Part shown: positions 27,701 to 39,640 of the stretch, piece by piece
How positions within the stretch are numbered: position 1 is the stretch's first letter
Layout of the letters: every line of letters starts with the position of its first letter
Assembly (NCBI RefSeq): GCF_024758005.1
Contig: NZ_CP103288.1
Coordinates: 930,001-994,000 of the forward strand
Direction: 5' to 3'
Length of the DNA stretch: 64,000 nt
Source: Pseudarthrobacter sp. NS4
GTDB taxonomy: Bacteria; Actinomycetota; Actinomycetes; Actinomycetales; Micrococcaceae
The notes under the pieces: generated by a model
The model's database searches: none
What the model saw: only the letters and a program-made list of their open reading frames with translations
What the model was told of the DNA's origin: nothing
Made by a program: the position numbers and the translations under genes

Positions 27701-28511
27701 CGGCTTCGGCCTCAAGTGGAACATGGGCTGGATGCACGACTCCCTGAAGTACGCTTCCGAGGATCCCGTTAACCGCAAGTGGCACCACGGCACCGTGACG
27801 TTCTCCCTGGTCTATGCTTTCACCGAAAACTTCCTGCTGCCCATCAGCCACGATGAGGTTGTGCATGGCAAGGGCTCGATGCTCCGCAAAATGCCCGGCG
27901 ACCGCTGGCAGCAGCTCGCCAACCTGCGCGCCTTCCTTGCGTACCAGTGGGCGCACCCCGGCAAGCAGCTCATCTTCATGGGCACGGAGTTCGGCCAGGA
28001 AGCGGAATGGTCCGAGCAACACGGGCTGGACTGGTGGCTTGCCGACATTCCGGCACACAAGGGTCTGCAGCTCCTGACGAAGGACCTCAACGAGCTGTAC
28101 ACCTCCACTCCGGCCCTCTACACCCGGGACAACGAGCCCGGCGGGTTCCAGTGGATCAACGGGGGAGACGCCGACCGCAACGTCCTGTCGTTCATCCGTT
28201 GGGACACCAACGGCAACCCCCTCGTGTGTGCCATCAACTTTTCGGGAGCTCCCCACGTCAGCTACACCTTGGGAGTGCCGACGGCGGGCGCGTGGACGGA
28301 AGTGCTGAACACGGACCACACCACCTACGGCGGATCCGGTGTTCTCAACGACGGGGAGCTCAAGGCCTCGGACGAGGGCCAGGACGGGCAGCCGGCCACC
28401 TTGGCCGTCACACTGCCTCCGCTGGGTGCTGCGTACTTCAAGCCCGCAGCAACAAACGTTGGAGCAGCCAAGCCTGGAGCAGCCAGGCCTGGGGGAGCCT
28501 CCACAGCCTAG
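24759..28511 (+). CDS. glgB: Maltokinase-GlgB fusion protein (maltokinase + 1,4-alpha-glucan branching enzyme)
   Basis: One 1250-residue frame encodes two enzymes. Residues ~1-480 are a maltokinase (Pep2/Mak): KEWLPNQRWFPVKS at the start, the kinase catalytic motif RIHGDLHLGQIL, the metal motif AILDFEGEP and VPLRDVVGMLRSFDYAAGAA. A ~25-residue linker follows (NSAGDQAGAASEGNEM). Residues ~495-1235 are a complete branching enzyme with CBM48 (SFAVWAPNAQAVRLKGDFNG), LLDWVPAHFPKD, nucleophile region GLRVDAVASMLYLD, MIAEESTAFPGV and PISHDEVVHGKGSML. The internal Met at the linker (MTGSAQTDRPG) is the expected start of a separate GlgB and could give a second product. The fusion completes the GlgE pathway in one operon. 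Confidence 0.95.
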   Translation: MNQPILTPALTALLKEWLPNQRWFPVKSPDFEMSQAGSLGLDDPARHAALAVFLINVTTRGADGGQRTAVVQVPLSFRAAPAAGMERALVGQAAGTDPSRPWVYDAVHDPDFVGAWLELIRQESKAPSGTATGFQVPGNYRLPTARGVVKVLSGEQSNSSVIVDDGESATIVKFFRVLSEGTNPEVEVGAALTSAGTSEVPATLGWVRGEWLAQGRTASGDKGSRTVQGELAVAHEFLAGGRDAWRLAVDAARSGTDFTAEARALGAATATVHRRLAEALGQSAESEPGTVIAPGVAQRVRQAWTEAGPAVGPYDEALNELLEGLDSVPVGPLQRIHGDLHLGQILQVPHAAGTTAAGDGARWAILDFEGEPLRPIAERNVPDVPLRDVVGMLRSFDYAAGAAQREQDGAQVPAAWVDDCAEAFLAGYAGITPGSVDRNSPLFVALWLDKALYEVVYEMRNRPDWLAIPVNASRRLLSGNSAGDQAGAASEGNEMTGSAQTDRPGAPLQVDDGTLGRIANGEHHAPHSVLGAHLDDHGHVTIRTVKHLAEAVTVITAAGEVPMEHEAHGVWVAVLEPLQHGHVPDYRLSVTYPGAEAVTVDEPYRYLPTVGEVDLHLIGEGRHEKLWEVLGAHVQHYKSPMGDVDGVSFAVWAPNAQAVRLKGDFNGWDGREHSLRSLGSSGVWEIFIPGVLAGACYKFEIRTKSGYWVEKADPLAFGTEVPPLTASKVVEPSYAFKDDEWMEARAQRDPHNSAMSVYEVHLGSWRLGLGYRELAKELVEYVKWLGFTHVEFMPVAEHPFGGSWGYQVTSYFAPTSRFGHPDEFRYLVDTLHQAGIGVLLDWVPAHFPKDAWALAQFDGEPLYEHADPNLGEHPDWGTLIFDFGRTEVRNFLVANALYWLDEFHIDGLRVDAVASMLYLDYSREDGQWQPNRFGGRENLEAISFLQEVNATVYKTHPGAVMIAEESTAFPGVTAPTSNGGLGFGLKWNMGWMHDSLKYASEDPVNRKWHHGTVTFSLVYAFTENFLLPISHDEVVHGKGSMLRKMPGDRWQQLANLRAFLAYQWAHPGKQLIFMGTEFGQEAEWSEQHGLDWWLADIPAHKGLQLLTKDLNELYTSTPALYTRDNEPGGFQWINGGDADRNVLSFIRWDTNGNPLVCAINFSGAPHVSYTLGVPTAGAWTEVLNTDHTTYGGSGVLNDGELKASDEGQDGQPATLAVTLPPLGAAYFKPAATNVGAAKPGAARPGGASTA

Positions 28512-28536
28512 TTCCTTGGCTGGGAGCTTCTGGAAG

Positions 28537-28565
28537 GCCCGGAATCCGCGTGATTCCGGGCTTTT
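28537..28565 (+). terminator. Terminator of the glgE-treS-mak/glgB operon
   Basis: The 10-bp stem GCCCGGAATC / GATTCCGGGC with a 5-base loop is followed by TTTT. It lies 26 bases after the fusion gene and upstream of the rRNA promoters. Confidence 0.9.
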
Positions 28566-28609
28566 CCGTGTCCTCCGCCCTGCCGGCCACAGATCGGCTC
28601 AGGGTGGAG

Positions 28610-28639
28610 TTGGCTATCCAGGACGAGTGGTGGTAAAGT
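28610..28639 (+). promoter_or_regulatory. rRNA operon promoter P1 (putative)
   Basis: TTGGCT (28610-28615), an 18-base spacer, then TAAAGT (28634-28639). TAAAGT-type -10 boxes are common in actinobacterial rrn promoters. Predicted from spacing and location only. Confidence 0.5.
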
Positions 28640-28719
28640 TTATATCCGCGCTGCTCCACAGAGTCAGGCGGAAAAACCGACACAAAAGCCTATGGCTGAT
28701 GATCGTCGCGGACGCCGGT

Positions 28720-28748
28720 TTGACACGAGTGAGGCCAGCCGGTAGGTT
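28720..28748 (+). promoter_or_regulatory. rRNA operon promoter P2 (putative)
   Basis: TTGACA (28720-28725), a 17-base spacer, then TAGGTT (28743-28748): a consensus -35 with ideal spacing. It lies ~240 bases ahead of mature 16S. Together with P1 it gives the tandem promoter layout usual for rrn operons. Confidence 0.65.
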
Positions 28749-28985
28749 TGAGAGGTTGCTCCGGAGCGATCCTGAACGTTGGTTTGGGTGGTGCCGGGTG
28801 TGTCTGTTGTTTGAGAACTCAATAGTGTGCCAAGTTTGTTGATACCGATTTGTTTTATGAATTGGTTGAATTGACTGGATCGTCCGCCCCTGTGGGTGGT
28901 CTGGTTTTTACAGCTGGTTTCAAATTTTGCAGTGTGGTGGCCGCGTTTTCCCGTGGTGCCATGTTGTGTCTGTTTTTGTTTTACT
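28749..28985 (+). other. rRNA leader with conserved actinobacterial box
   Basis: The transcribed leader before 16S contains TTGTTTGAGAACTCAATAGT (28808-28827) continuing into GTGCC. This conserved leader motif is thought to act in processing or antitermination. A variant recurs ahead of 23S at 30861. No coding sequence is present. Confidence 0.6.
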
Positions 28986-34140
<5,155 letters not shown>

Positions 34141-34216
34141 ACCACACACCACCCCCCCGCAAACGATCCTTCAAAAGCGTTTGCACCACGGGGTCGGTAA
34201 AAAGATAAACAAGACT

Positions 34217-34259
34217 GCTTGCGTCCACTATGTGGTTCCCAAACAACAAACCAAACCAC
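34217..34259 (+). other. 3' half of the pre-23S processing stem, 23S-5S spacer
   Basis: CCACTATGTGGTTCCCAAAC and its flanks are complementary to 30847-30892. They lie in the ~220-base spacer between 23S and 5S, which holds no other recognisable element. Confidence 0.8.
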
Positions 34260-34360
34260 GGTTCGTTGCCACGGGAACACAACTGAATAACAACACCACA
34301 ATTGTTGTAACCAAAAACTTCCCACACCACCCCACAGGGGGCCGGTGACGGGTCAAAGGG

Positions 34361-34478
34361 TTACGGCGGTCATAGCGTGGGGGAAACGCCCGGTCCCATT
34401 CCGAACCCGGAAGCTAAGACCCACAGCGCCGATGGTACTGCACCCGGGAGGGTGTGGGAGAGTAGGTCACCGCCGGAC
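34361..34478 (+). rRNA. rrf: 5S ribosomal RNA
   Basis: ~118 nt with the 5S hallmarks CCCATTCCGAACCCGGAAG and GCGCCGATGGTACTGC. The ends TTACGGCGG and CCGCCGGA form the terminal stem. The exact ends may shift by one or two bases. Confidence 0.96.
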
Positions 34479-34487
34479 ATAAATTAC

Positions 34488-34520
34488 GTAGGGCCCTGAC
34501 AAGCAATGTCAGGGCCCTAC
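34488..34520 (+). terminator. rRNA operon terminator
   Basis: A perfect 13-bp stem, GTAGGGCCCTGAC / GTCAGGGCCCTAC, with a 7-base loop follows 5S directly. Confidence 0.9.
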
Positions 34521-34610
34521 GACTTTAACCACCACAACCTGCACCCGAGCAGCCCGGGAAACAACCACAACCGACAAAGCAACAACGGGACGCGGGTAGA
34601 GTTGATCACC

Positions 34611-35120
34611 ATGAACAGCCTCTTCAGCCATAGCCAGGAACCGTTGGGAAACAGCGGATCGGCCTTTGAGCCATTGGAGCCCGTGGTCGAGACGGTAGTT
34701 GTTTCCGGCAGCGTAGCCCATGCCTTCGCCGGCTTCACCGACCACACTCACCTGTGGTGGCCCCTGGAGTCCCATGGGGTCTATGGGGCTGGGTCCTATG
34801 TGGAGTTCGAGGAGAACCTCATCCTTGAGACGGCGGATGACGGGCGCACCACCATATGGGGCACCCTTGATGACTGGCAGCCACCGCTCTCCTTCCACGC
34901 CACCTGGCACCCCGGTTCTACAGCACTCTGGTCCACCGAACTGCTCGTTGTCTTTCGAGCGGTGGAAGACGGAACTGAGGTCAGGATCTTCCACGAAGGC
35001 TGGGAAGGCGCCGAAGAGCCTGGTGCGGTCCGCGCCAAGTACCTCGAGGCGTGGCCAGTGATCCTGGCCAGATATGCCCGTTTCATGGGAGTTCCAGCCG
35101 GGGCCGACGGGGATGCCTGA
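34611..35120 (+). CDS. SRPBCC (AHSA1-like) domain protein
   Basis: About 169 residues. After a short disordered start, VVVSGSVAHAFAGFTDHTHL and WGTLDDWQPPLSFHATWHPG follow the START/Bet v1-like SRPBCC pattern, in which a helix grip forms a hydrophobic cavity. The C-terminal helix is GAVRAKYLEAWPVILARYAR. The ligand is unknown. The frame is open back to 34506, but that stretch overlaps the rRNA terminator, so the ATG at 34611 is preferred. The gene stands alone. Confidence 0.8.
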   Translation: MNSLFSHSQEPLGNSGSAFEPLEPVVETVVVSGSVAHAFAGFTDHTHLWWPLESHGVYGAGSYVEFEENLILETADDGRTTIWGTLDDWQPPLSFHATWHPGSTALWSTELLVVFRAVEDGTEVRIFHEGWEGAEEPGAVRAKYLEAWPVILARYARFMGVPAGADGDA

Positions 35121-35278
35121 GGCGATACTCCCCGTCAGCCGCAACCCCTAAATGGCCAAAAACCAAAGGCTCCAGGTCCGCGACCGGGAGCTGCACATGG
35201 ACAGCCGCCTGGAATCGCTGACCTGCGGGCCCGACGCATGGAGAGCAGGCTCTTCACGGTTCGGGGTTGGCCAGGGAC

Positions 35279-36340
35279 CTACAGCTCCCTGGTAGCCCCT
35301 GCCGGCGGCACGGCGGTGCTGTTACGGACCACAAACTCGGCCGGGTATTCCTGGTCAGCAGCAACGCGGGGCGCCGACCCGCCGTCGGACTCTTTCCGGG
35401 CATCATCCAGCAGCTCCAGGGCAGTCCTCGCAGCGAGGCGCCCCTGCCCCCGCGGATCCTGGCTGACGGTGGTGAGCCCGAACGTCTCGCCAAGCTCGTG
35501 CCCGTCCATGCCCACCACGGAAAGGTCCTGTGGGACCTGCAGCCCGAAGTCGCGTGCGGCCAGGATTGTGCCCATGGCCATTTCGTCAGAGGCCGCGAAG
35601 ACAGCGGTGGGTCGCTCAGTTGCCGTACCAAGCAGGCGGCGGGCGGAGGCGTAGGCTCCCTGGATAGTGAAATCTGCTGCGACTTGCCATTCCGGATGCA
35701 CCGATAATCCTGCAGCCTCCATGGCCGACTCATAGCCGGCCTGGCGGATGCCCGGCAGCTTGAAGTCGCGGTTCAGCTCCGCATCGCCGGTCATGTGGGC
35801 GATGCGCGTGTGCCCGAGCCGGATCAGATGGTCGGTGGCCAGCCGGGCCAGGCGCTCGTCGTCGATCCTGATTGTGGAAGCGCCCGGCAGGGTTCCACCG
35901 ATGCCGACAATGGGACGGTGGACAGCAAGCAACTGCTGAATTTCGTCTTCACTGAGCACCAGGGCAACCGCAATCACGGCGTCCAGGCGCTTCCGCAGCA
36001 AAAAATCGCTCAGCACGCTGCTGCGCCGTTCCGGCTGGTCGCCCACGTTGTACAGCGTCAGGTCGTAGCCGGCGTCCAGCAGGGCCTCGGAGACCCCCTC
36101 CAGCACCGTCGAGAAGTACCACCGGTGCACATACGGCACCACCAGCCCGATGTTGTGGTTGCGGCCTGAGGCAAGGCTGGAGGCATGGTAGGAGGGGACG
36201 AAGCCGAGCTCCTGCGCCGCCGTGCGGGCCAGCTCGCGGCTCCGCGGGGAAACGTTCGCCTTGCCGCTGAGCGCCCGCGACACAGTGGCCACTGACAAGC
36301 CGGCCCTGCTTGCTACCTCTTTGATGCCCGCCGTGCTCAC
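35279..36340 (-). CDS. LacI family transcriptional regulator
   Basis: A 353-residue repressor. The N-terminal helix-turn-helix is IKEVASRAGLSVATVSRALS, followed by the hinge helix region and a periplasmic-binding-protein-like sensor domain (IGLVVPYVHRWYFSTVLEGV, RIAHMTGDAE, TAVFAASDEMAMG). Its start overlaps the stop of the GH13 glucosidase by 4 bases, so it is the second gene of that operon. It is the natural candidate to bind the palindromes upstream at 38105 and 38170 and to respond to an oligosaccharide. Confidence 0.94.
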   Translation of the reverse strand: MSTAGIKEVASRAGLSVATVSRALSGKANVSPRSRELARTAAQELGFVPSYHASSLASGRNHNIGLVVPYVHRWYFSTVLEGVSEALLDAGYDLTLYNVGDQPERRSSVLSDFLLRKRLDAVIAVALVLSEDEIQQLLAVHRPIVGIGGTLPGASTIRIDDERLARLATDHLIRLGHTRIAHMTGDAELNRDFKLPGIRQAGYESAMEAAGLSVHPEWQVAADFTIQGAYASARRLLGTATERPTAVFAASDEMAMGTILAARDFGLQVPQDLSVVGMDGHELGETFGLTTVSQDPRGQGRLAARTALELLDDARKESDGGSAPRVAADQEYPAEFVVRNSTAVPPAGATREL

Positions 36341-38070
36341 TCTGCTGCGGAATCCGTTCCAAGCCGGAGCCAGGCCGTCTCGCCCGAAGCGAGGAACTGG
36401 CCGGCGCCGGACAGGTCACTGCGAAGGAGGATGTGCCCGGCAGGCATCTCCAGAGGCTCGTGGTTGAGGTTCATAAGCACCAGCGTAGTGCCGTTGACGT
36501 AGCCCAAGGAGAAAGCAGTGCACCAGTCCTCAGCCCAGGACAGCGATCCCCGGCCAAGGTTCAACTCGCGCCTAAGACGGAGAATGTCCCGGTACAGCGA
36601 AAGGTGCGACGACGGGGAGGCCGCCTGGAGGTCCCGCGCCAAGGCGGCGAAGGATGGTGGAAAGGGCAGCCAGGGATCGTTTCCGGAGCCAAAGCCAAGG
36701 TGGGGATCGGCGGCCCGCCACGGCAGCGGTACGCGGCAGCCATCACGCCCAAGGCGTTCCCCGCCCGTCCGGGCGAAGGTGGGGTCCTGGCGTTGGTGCT
36801 CCGGGATGTCGACACCGTCCGGCAGTCCGAGCTCTTCACCCTGGTACAGGTAGGCTGCCCCTGGAAGACCCAGCATGAACAGGGAAGCGGCCGCTGCACG
36901 CCGGCGGCCGAGTGCGGTATCCGGCTGGGGATCCGCAGGCCCGATTCCGTCCCCGCCACGGGGACCCTGCCCGTTGTAACCGAAGCGGCTGGCGTGCCGG
37001 ACGACGTCGTGATTCGACAGCACCCAGGTGCTGGGTGCGCCGACGGCGTCCAGTGCCACCAATGAGTCCGTAATGACCGCGCGCAGCCGGTGGACATCGA
37101 GTCCGGCGTGAAGGTAGGGGAAGTTAAAGGCCTGGTGCATTTGGTCCGGCCGGACCCAGTTTGCCAGCCGCGGCAGTGGGTCGACGTTGGCCTCCGCACA
37201 GAGGATGCGGTCCGGGCCGTACTGGTCAAGGATCTGCCGCCAGTTGCGGTAAATGTCGTGCAGGGCGGGCTGCCCGAACATGGGCGCTTCATGGCCCGGG
37301 AACCCGTCGCTGCTGCCGCCGTCTGCGCGCCCGCCCCAGGCAGGCAGGCCCGGAGCTTTGACCAGGGCATGGGCCACGTCCACGCGGAAACCGGACACCC
37401 CGCGGTCCAACCAGAACCGGAGCACGCGTTCGAACTCGGCGTGGACGGCAGGGTTGTCCCAGTTGAAGTCCGGCTGTGACGAATCGAAGAGGTGGAGGTA
37501 CCACTGGTCCGGTTGGCCGTCCGGACCGGCAACCCTGGTCCAGGCGGGTCCGCCAAAGTGGGACTGCCAGTTATTGGGCGCCCCGTGGCCTTCGGGGCCG
37601 GTGCCGTCGCGGAAAATGAACATCTCGCGCTCGGGGCTTCCGGCAGGTGCCGCAAGGGCGGCCTGGAAAGCGGCGTGCTGGTCCGAGCAGTGGTTGGGGA
37701 CCAGGTCCACGATGACCCGCAGGCCCAGCCGGTGGGACTCGGCCATCATGACGTCGAAATCGCCGAGCGTTCCGAAAATCGGGTCTACGTCGCAGTAGTC
37801 GCTGACGTCGTAGCCGGCATCCCGTTGCGGCGAACGGTAGAAAGGCGAGAGCCACACAGCGTCCACGCCGAGGTCCGCCAGCTGCGGCAGTTCCTCCGTG
37901 ATGCCCGCAAGGTCACCAATGCCGTCACCGTTAAGGTCCCGGAAAGAGCGCGGGTACACCTGGTAGATCACGGCGGAGCGCCACCAGCCCGGAATACTGT
38001 CGGCAGCATGGATGAGCGTCAGGGGCCCGGCTTCCAATGAAGTGTCGGTGGTCACAGTTTCGACAGACAT
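36337..38070 (-). CDS. GH13 alpha-glucosidase (oligo-1,6-glucosidase type)
   Basis: About 577 residues, a GH13 glucosidase. The conserved regions are VIYQVYPRSFRDLNGDGIGD, IVDLVPNHCSDQHAAF, nucleophile region GFRVDVAHALVK, acid/base region ILCAEANVDP and VLSNHDVVRHA. The domain order fits alpha-glucosidases that hydrolyse maltose, isomaltose or sucrose-like disaccharides in the cytoplasm; the exact linkage is not predictable. The ATG at 38070 gives the usual N-terminus, while longer starts (38082, 38118) would run into the operator. LacI-type operators lie 35-113 bases upstream. Confidence 0.92.
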   Translation of the reverse strand: MSVETVTTDTSLEAGPLTLIHAADSIPGWWRSAVIYQVYPRSFRDLNGDGIGDLAGITEELPQLADLGVDAVWLSPFYRSPQRDAGYDVSDYCDVDPIFGTLGDFDVMMAESHRLGLRVIVDLVPNHCSDQHAAFQAALAAPAGSPEREMFIFRDGTGPEGHGAPNNWQSHFGGPAWTRVAGPDGQPDQWYLHLFDSSQPDFNWDNPAVHAEFERVLRFWLDRGVSGFRVDVAHALVKAPGLPAWGGRADGGSSDGFPGHEAPMFGQPALHDIYRNWRQILDQYGPDRILCAEANVDPLPRLANWVRPDQMHQAFNFPYLHAGLDVHRLRAVITDSLVALDAVGAPSTWVLSNHDVVRHASRFGYNGQGPRGGDGIGPADPQPDTALGRRRAAAASLFMLGLPGAAYLYQGEELGLPDGVDIPEHQRQDPTFARTGGERLGRDGCRVPLPWRAADPHLGFGSGNDPWLPFPPSFAALARDLQAASPSSHLSLYRDILRLRRELNLGRGSLSWAEDWCTAFSLGYVNGTTLVLMNLNHEPLEMPAGHILLRSDLSGAGQFLASGETAWLRLGTDSAAE

Positions 38071-38104
38071 GAGTGACAGCATAGACCCGGGGATTGCGAA
38101 AAAT

Positions 38105-38117
38105 GAAAACGCTTCCA
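38105..38117. promoter_or_regulatory. LacI-type operator 1
   Basis: GAAAACGCTTCCA lies just upstream of the glucosidase start. It resembles the CGAAGCGCTTCG class of LacI/MalR-family operators and matches half of operator 2. Confidence 0.55.
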
Positions 38118-38169
38118 TGAGTATTTCTTATGCCATACGTCACTGTTAGGTGTTGATGCTGGTCAGCCG

Positions 38170-38183
38170 TGGAAGCGCTTGCA
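38170..38183. promoter_or_regulatory. LacI-type operator 2
   Basis: TGGAAGCGCTTGCA is a near-perfect palindrome around GCGC. It lies between the divergent glucosidase and FAD-oxidase genes, 63 bases from operator 1 (about six helical turns), so it may allow looping. Confidence 0.65.
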
Positions 38184-38267
38184 GTCAGGGCTTGAAAGTT
38201 AAGGCAGGCCGCTCCCGGCTGCGCCCCTAAACTGGGTGGACATGTCCGACGGCGCGTGGAGGCTTAG

Positions 38268-39638
38268 GTGGGAAGTGTGGTTGACGGGCTCGAAGGCATC
38301 CTGGCCGCTGGGCAGGTGGACGTGACAGAGACTGCACTCCACCGGTACGCCGTGGACCAGGCGCCCATCATCGACTTCCAGTTGCCCTTGGCTGTGGTCT
38401 TCCCGGAGTCAGTAGCCGATGTACAGGCGGTGGTGCAGGCGTGCGCCGCTGCCGGTGTGGCGGTGGTGGCGCGCGGCGCGGGAACCGGAGTGTCCGGCGG
38501 TGCCCATGCAACAGAGAATTGCGTCATCATGTCCCTGGAACGGATGGACCGCATCCTCGCGCTTAGTCCGGACGATGAGACAGCCGTGGTGGAGCCGGGA
38601 GTAGTCAACGCCGTGCTCAATGAGGCAGCGGCCGTGCACGGCCTCATGTACGCGCCGGATCCTGCAAGCTTCCGGACGTCGACCATCGGCGGCAACGTGG
38701 CCACCAACGCCGGCGGGCTGCGCTGCGCCAAGTACGGCGTGACCAGGGACTCTGTGCTTGCCCTCGACGTGGTGCTGGCGGACGGTTCGCTTCTCCACAC
38801 CGGTCACCAAACCTTCAAGGGAGTGGCCGGCTATGACCTCACCGGGCTGTTCGTGGGGTCTGAGGGAACGCTGGGCATCGTAGTGGGTGTCACCGTACGC
38901 CTGAAATACCTGCCGAAGGACGTGCATACCGTGGCGGCCTTCTACCCTGACTTCCGTTCGGCGGCAGCGGGCGTTCTGGCAGTAGGGAAGGCCCGCGTCC
39001 AGCCCGCCATCATGGAACTGCTCGACGGCGGCACCCTGGCCCAGCTTGATGATATCCACGGTTCCGACCTGACCGCCCGGGGCCGGTCCCTGCTCCTGGT
39101 GCAAACGGACGGGTTCGGCGCCGCCGCCGAGGCCGAGGTCGTGCGCGAAGTGCTGCGGGCAGGCGGGGCAGTCGTCACCACTGAAGCCAGTGCCGAAGCC
39201 GAACGCCTCGTGGAGCTCCGGCGGCACAGCAGGGGCGTGGAGGTGGACGACGAATACCGGGTGGGCGAGGACGTCGCCGTTCCGCGCTCACGCCTGGTGG
39301 ACTATGTTGCCGCACTGGAAGCCATGGCAGCGCGCGAGGAAGTGCACCTTAAGGTGGTGGCGCATGCCGGGGACGGCAATTTGCACCCCACGTTCTGGAT
39401 CGACCGGTATGCCAGCGGTGTTGATGCTGCAGCAATGGCAAGGCTTCAGCAGGTCCTGGATGAATCCATCACCGCAGCCCTGGCCATGGGCGGCACCATT
39501 ACGGGGGAGCACGGTGTGGGCCAGTACAAGCTGCGGTGGCTGGGCCAGGAGCAGCCGGAACCGCTGCGGGAGCTGCAGCGCAGAATCAAGGAACTGTTCG
39601 ACCCTGCCGGCATCCTGAACCCCGGGAAAGCGATCTAG
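38268..39638 (+). CDS. FAD-linked oxidase, GlcD/D-lactate dehydrogenase type
   Basis: A 456-residue flavoprotein of the VAO/PCMH family. The FAD-binding half includes VVARGAGTGVSGGA, PDPASFRTSTIGGNVATNAG and GVAGYDLTGLFVGSEGTLGI. The C-terminal substrate domain has KVVAHAGDGNLHPTFW and TGEHGVGQYK, with the histidines typical of 2-hydroxyacid oxidation. The substrate is probably glycolate or D-lactate. There is no adjacent glcE/glcF or Fe-S subunit, so it may act as a stand-alone dehydrogenase. The GTG at 38268 is the likely start. Confidence 0.9.
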   Translation: MGSVVDGLEGILAAGQVDVTETALHRYAVDQAPIIDFQLPLAVVFPESVADVQAVVQACAAAGVAVVARGAGTGVSGGAHATENCVIMSLERMDRILALSPDDETAVVEPGVVNAVLNEAAAVHGLMYAPDPASFRTSTIGGNVATNAGGLRCAKYGVTRDSVLALDVVLADGSLLHTGHQTFKGVAGYDLTGLFVGSEGTLGIVVGVTVRLKYLPKDVHTVAAFYPDFRSAAAGVLAVGKARVQPAIMELLDGGTLAQLDDIHGSDLTARGRSLLLVQTDGFGAAAEAEVVREVLRAGGAVVTTEASAEAERLVELRRHSRGVEVDDEYRVGEDVAVPRSRLVDYVAALEAMAAREEVHLKVVAHAGDGNLHPTFWIDRYASGVDAAAMARLQQVLDESITAALAMGGTITGEHGVGQYKLRWLGQEQPEPLRELQRRIKELFDPAGILNPGKAI

Positions 39639-39640
39639 CG

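Noticed and set aside
26937..28319. A 460-codon minus-strand frame
   Set aside because: Antisense of the GlgB part of the fusion gene; the GH13 motifs are on the plus strand.
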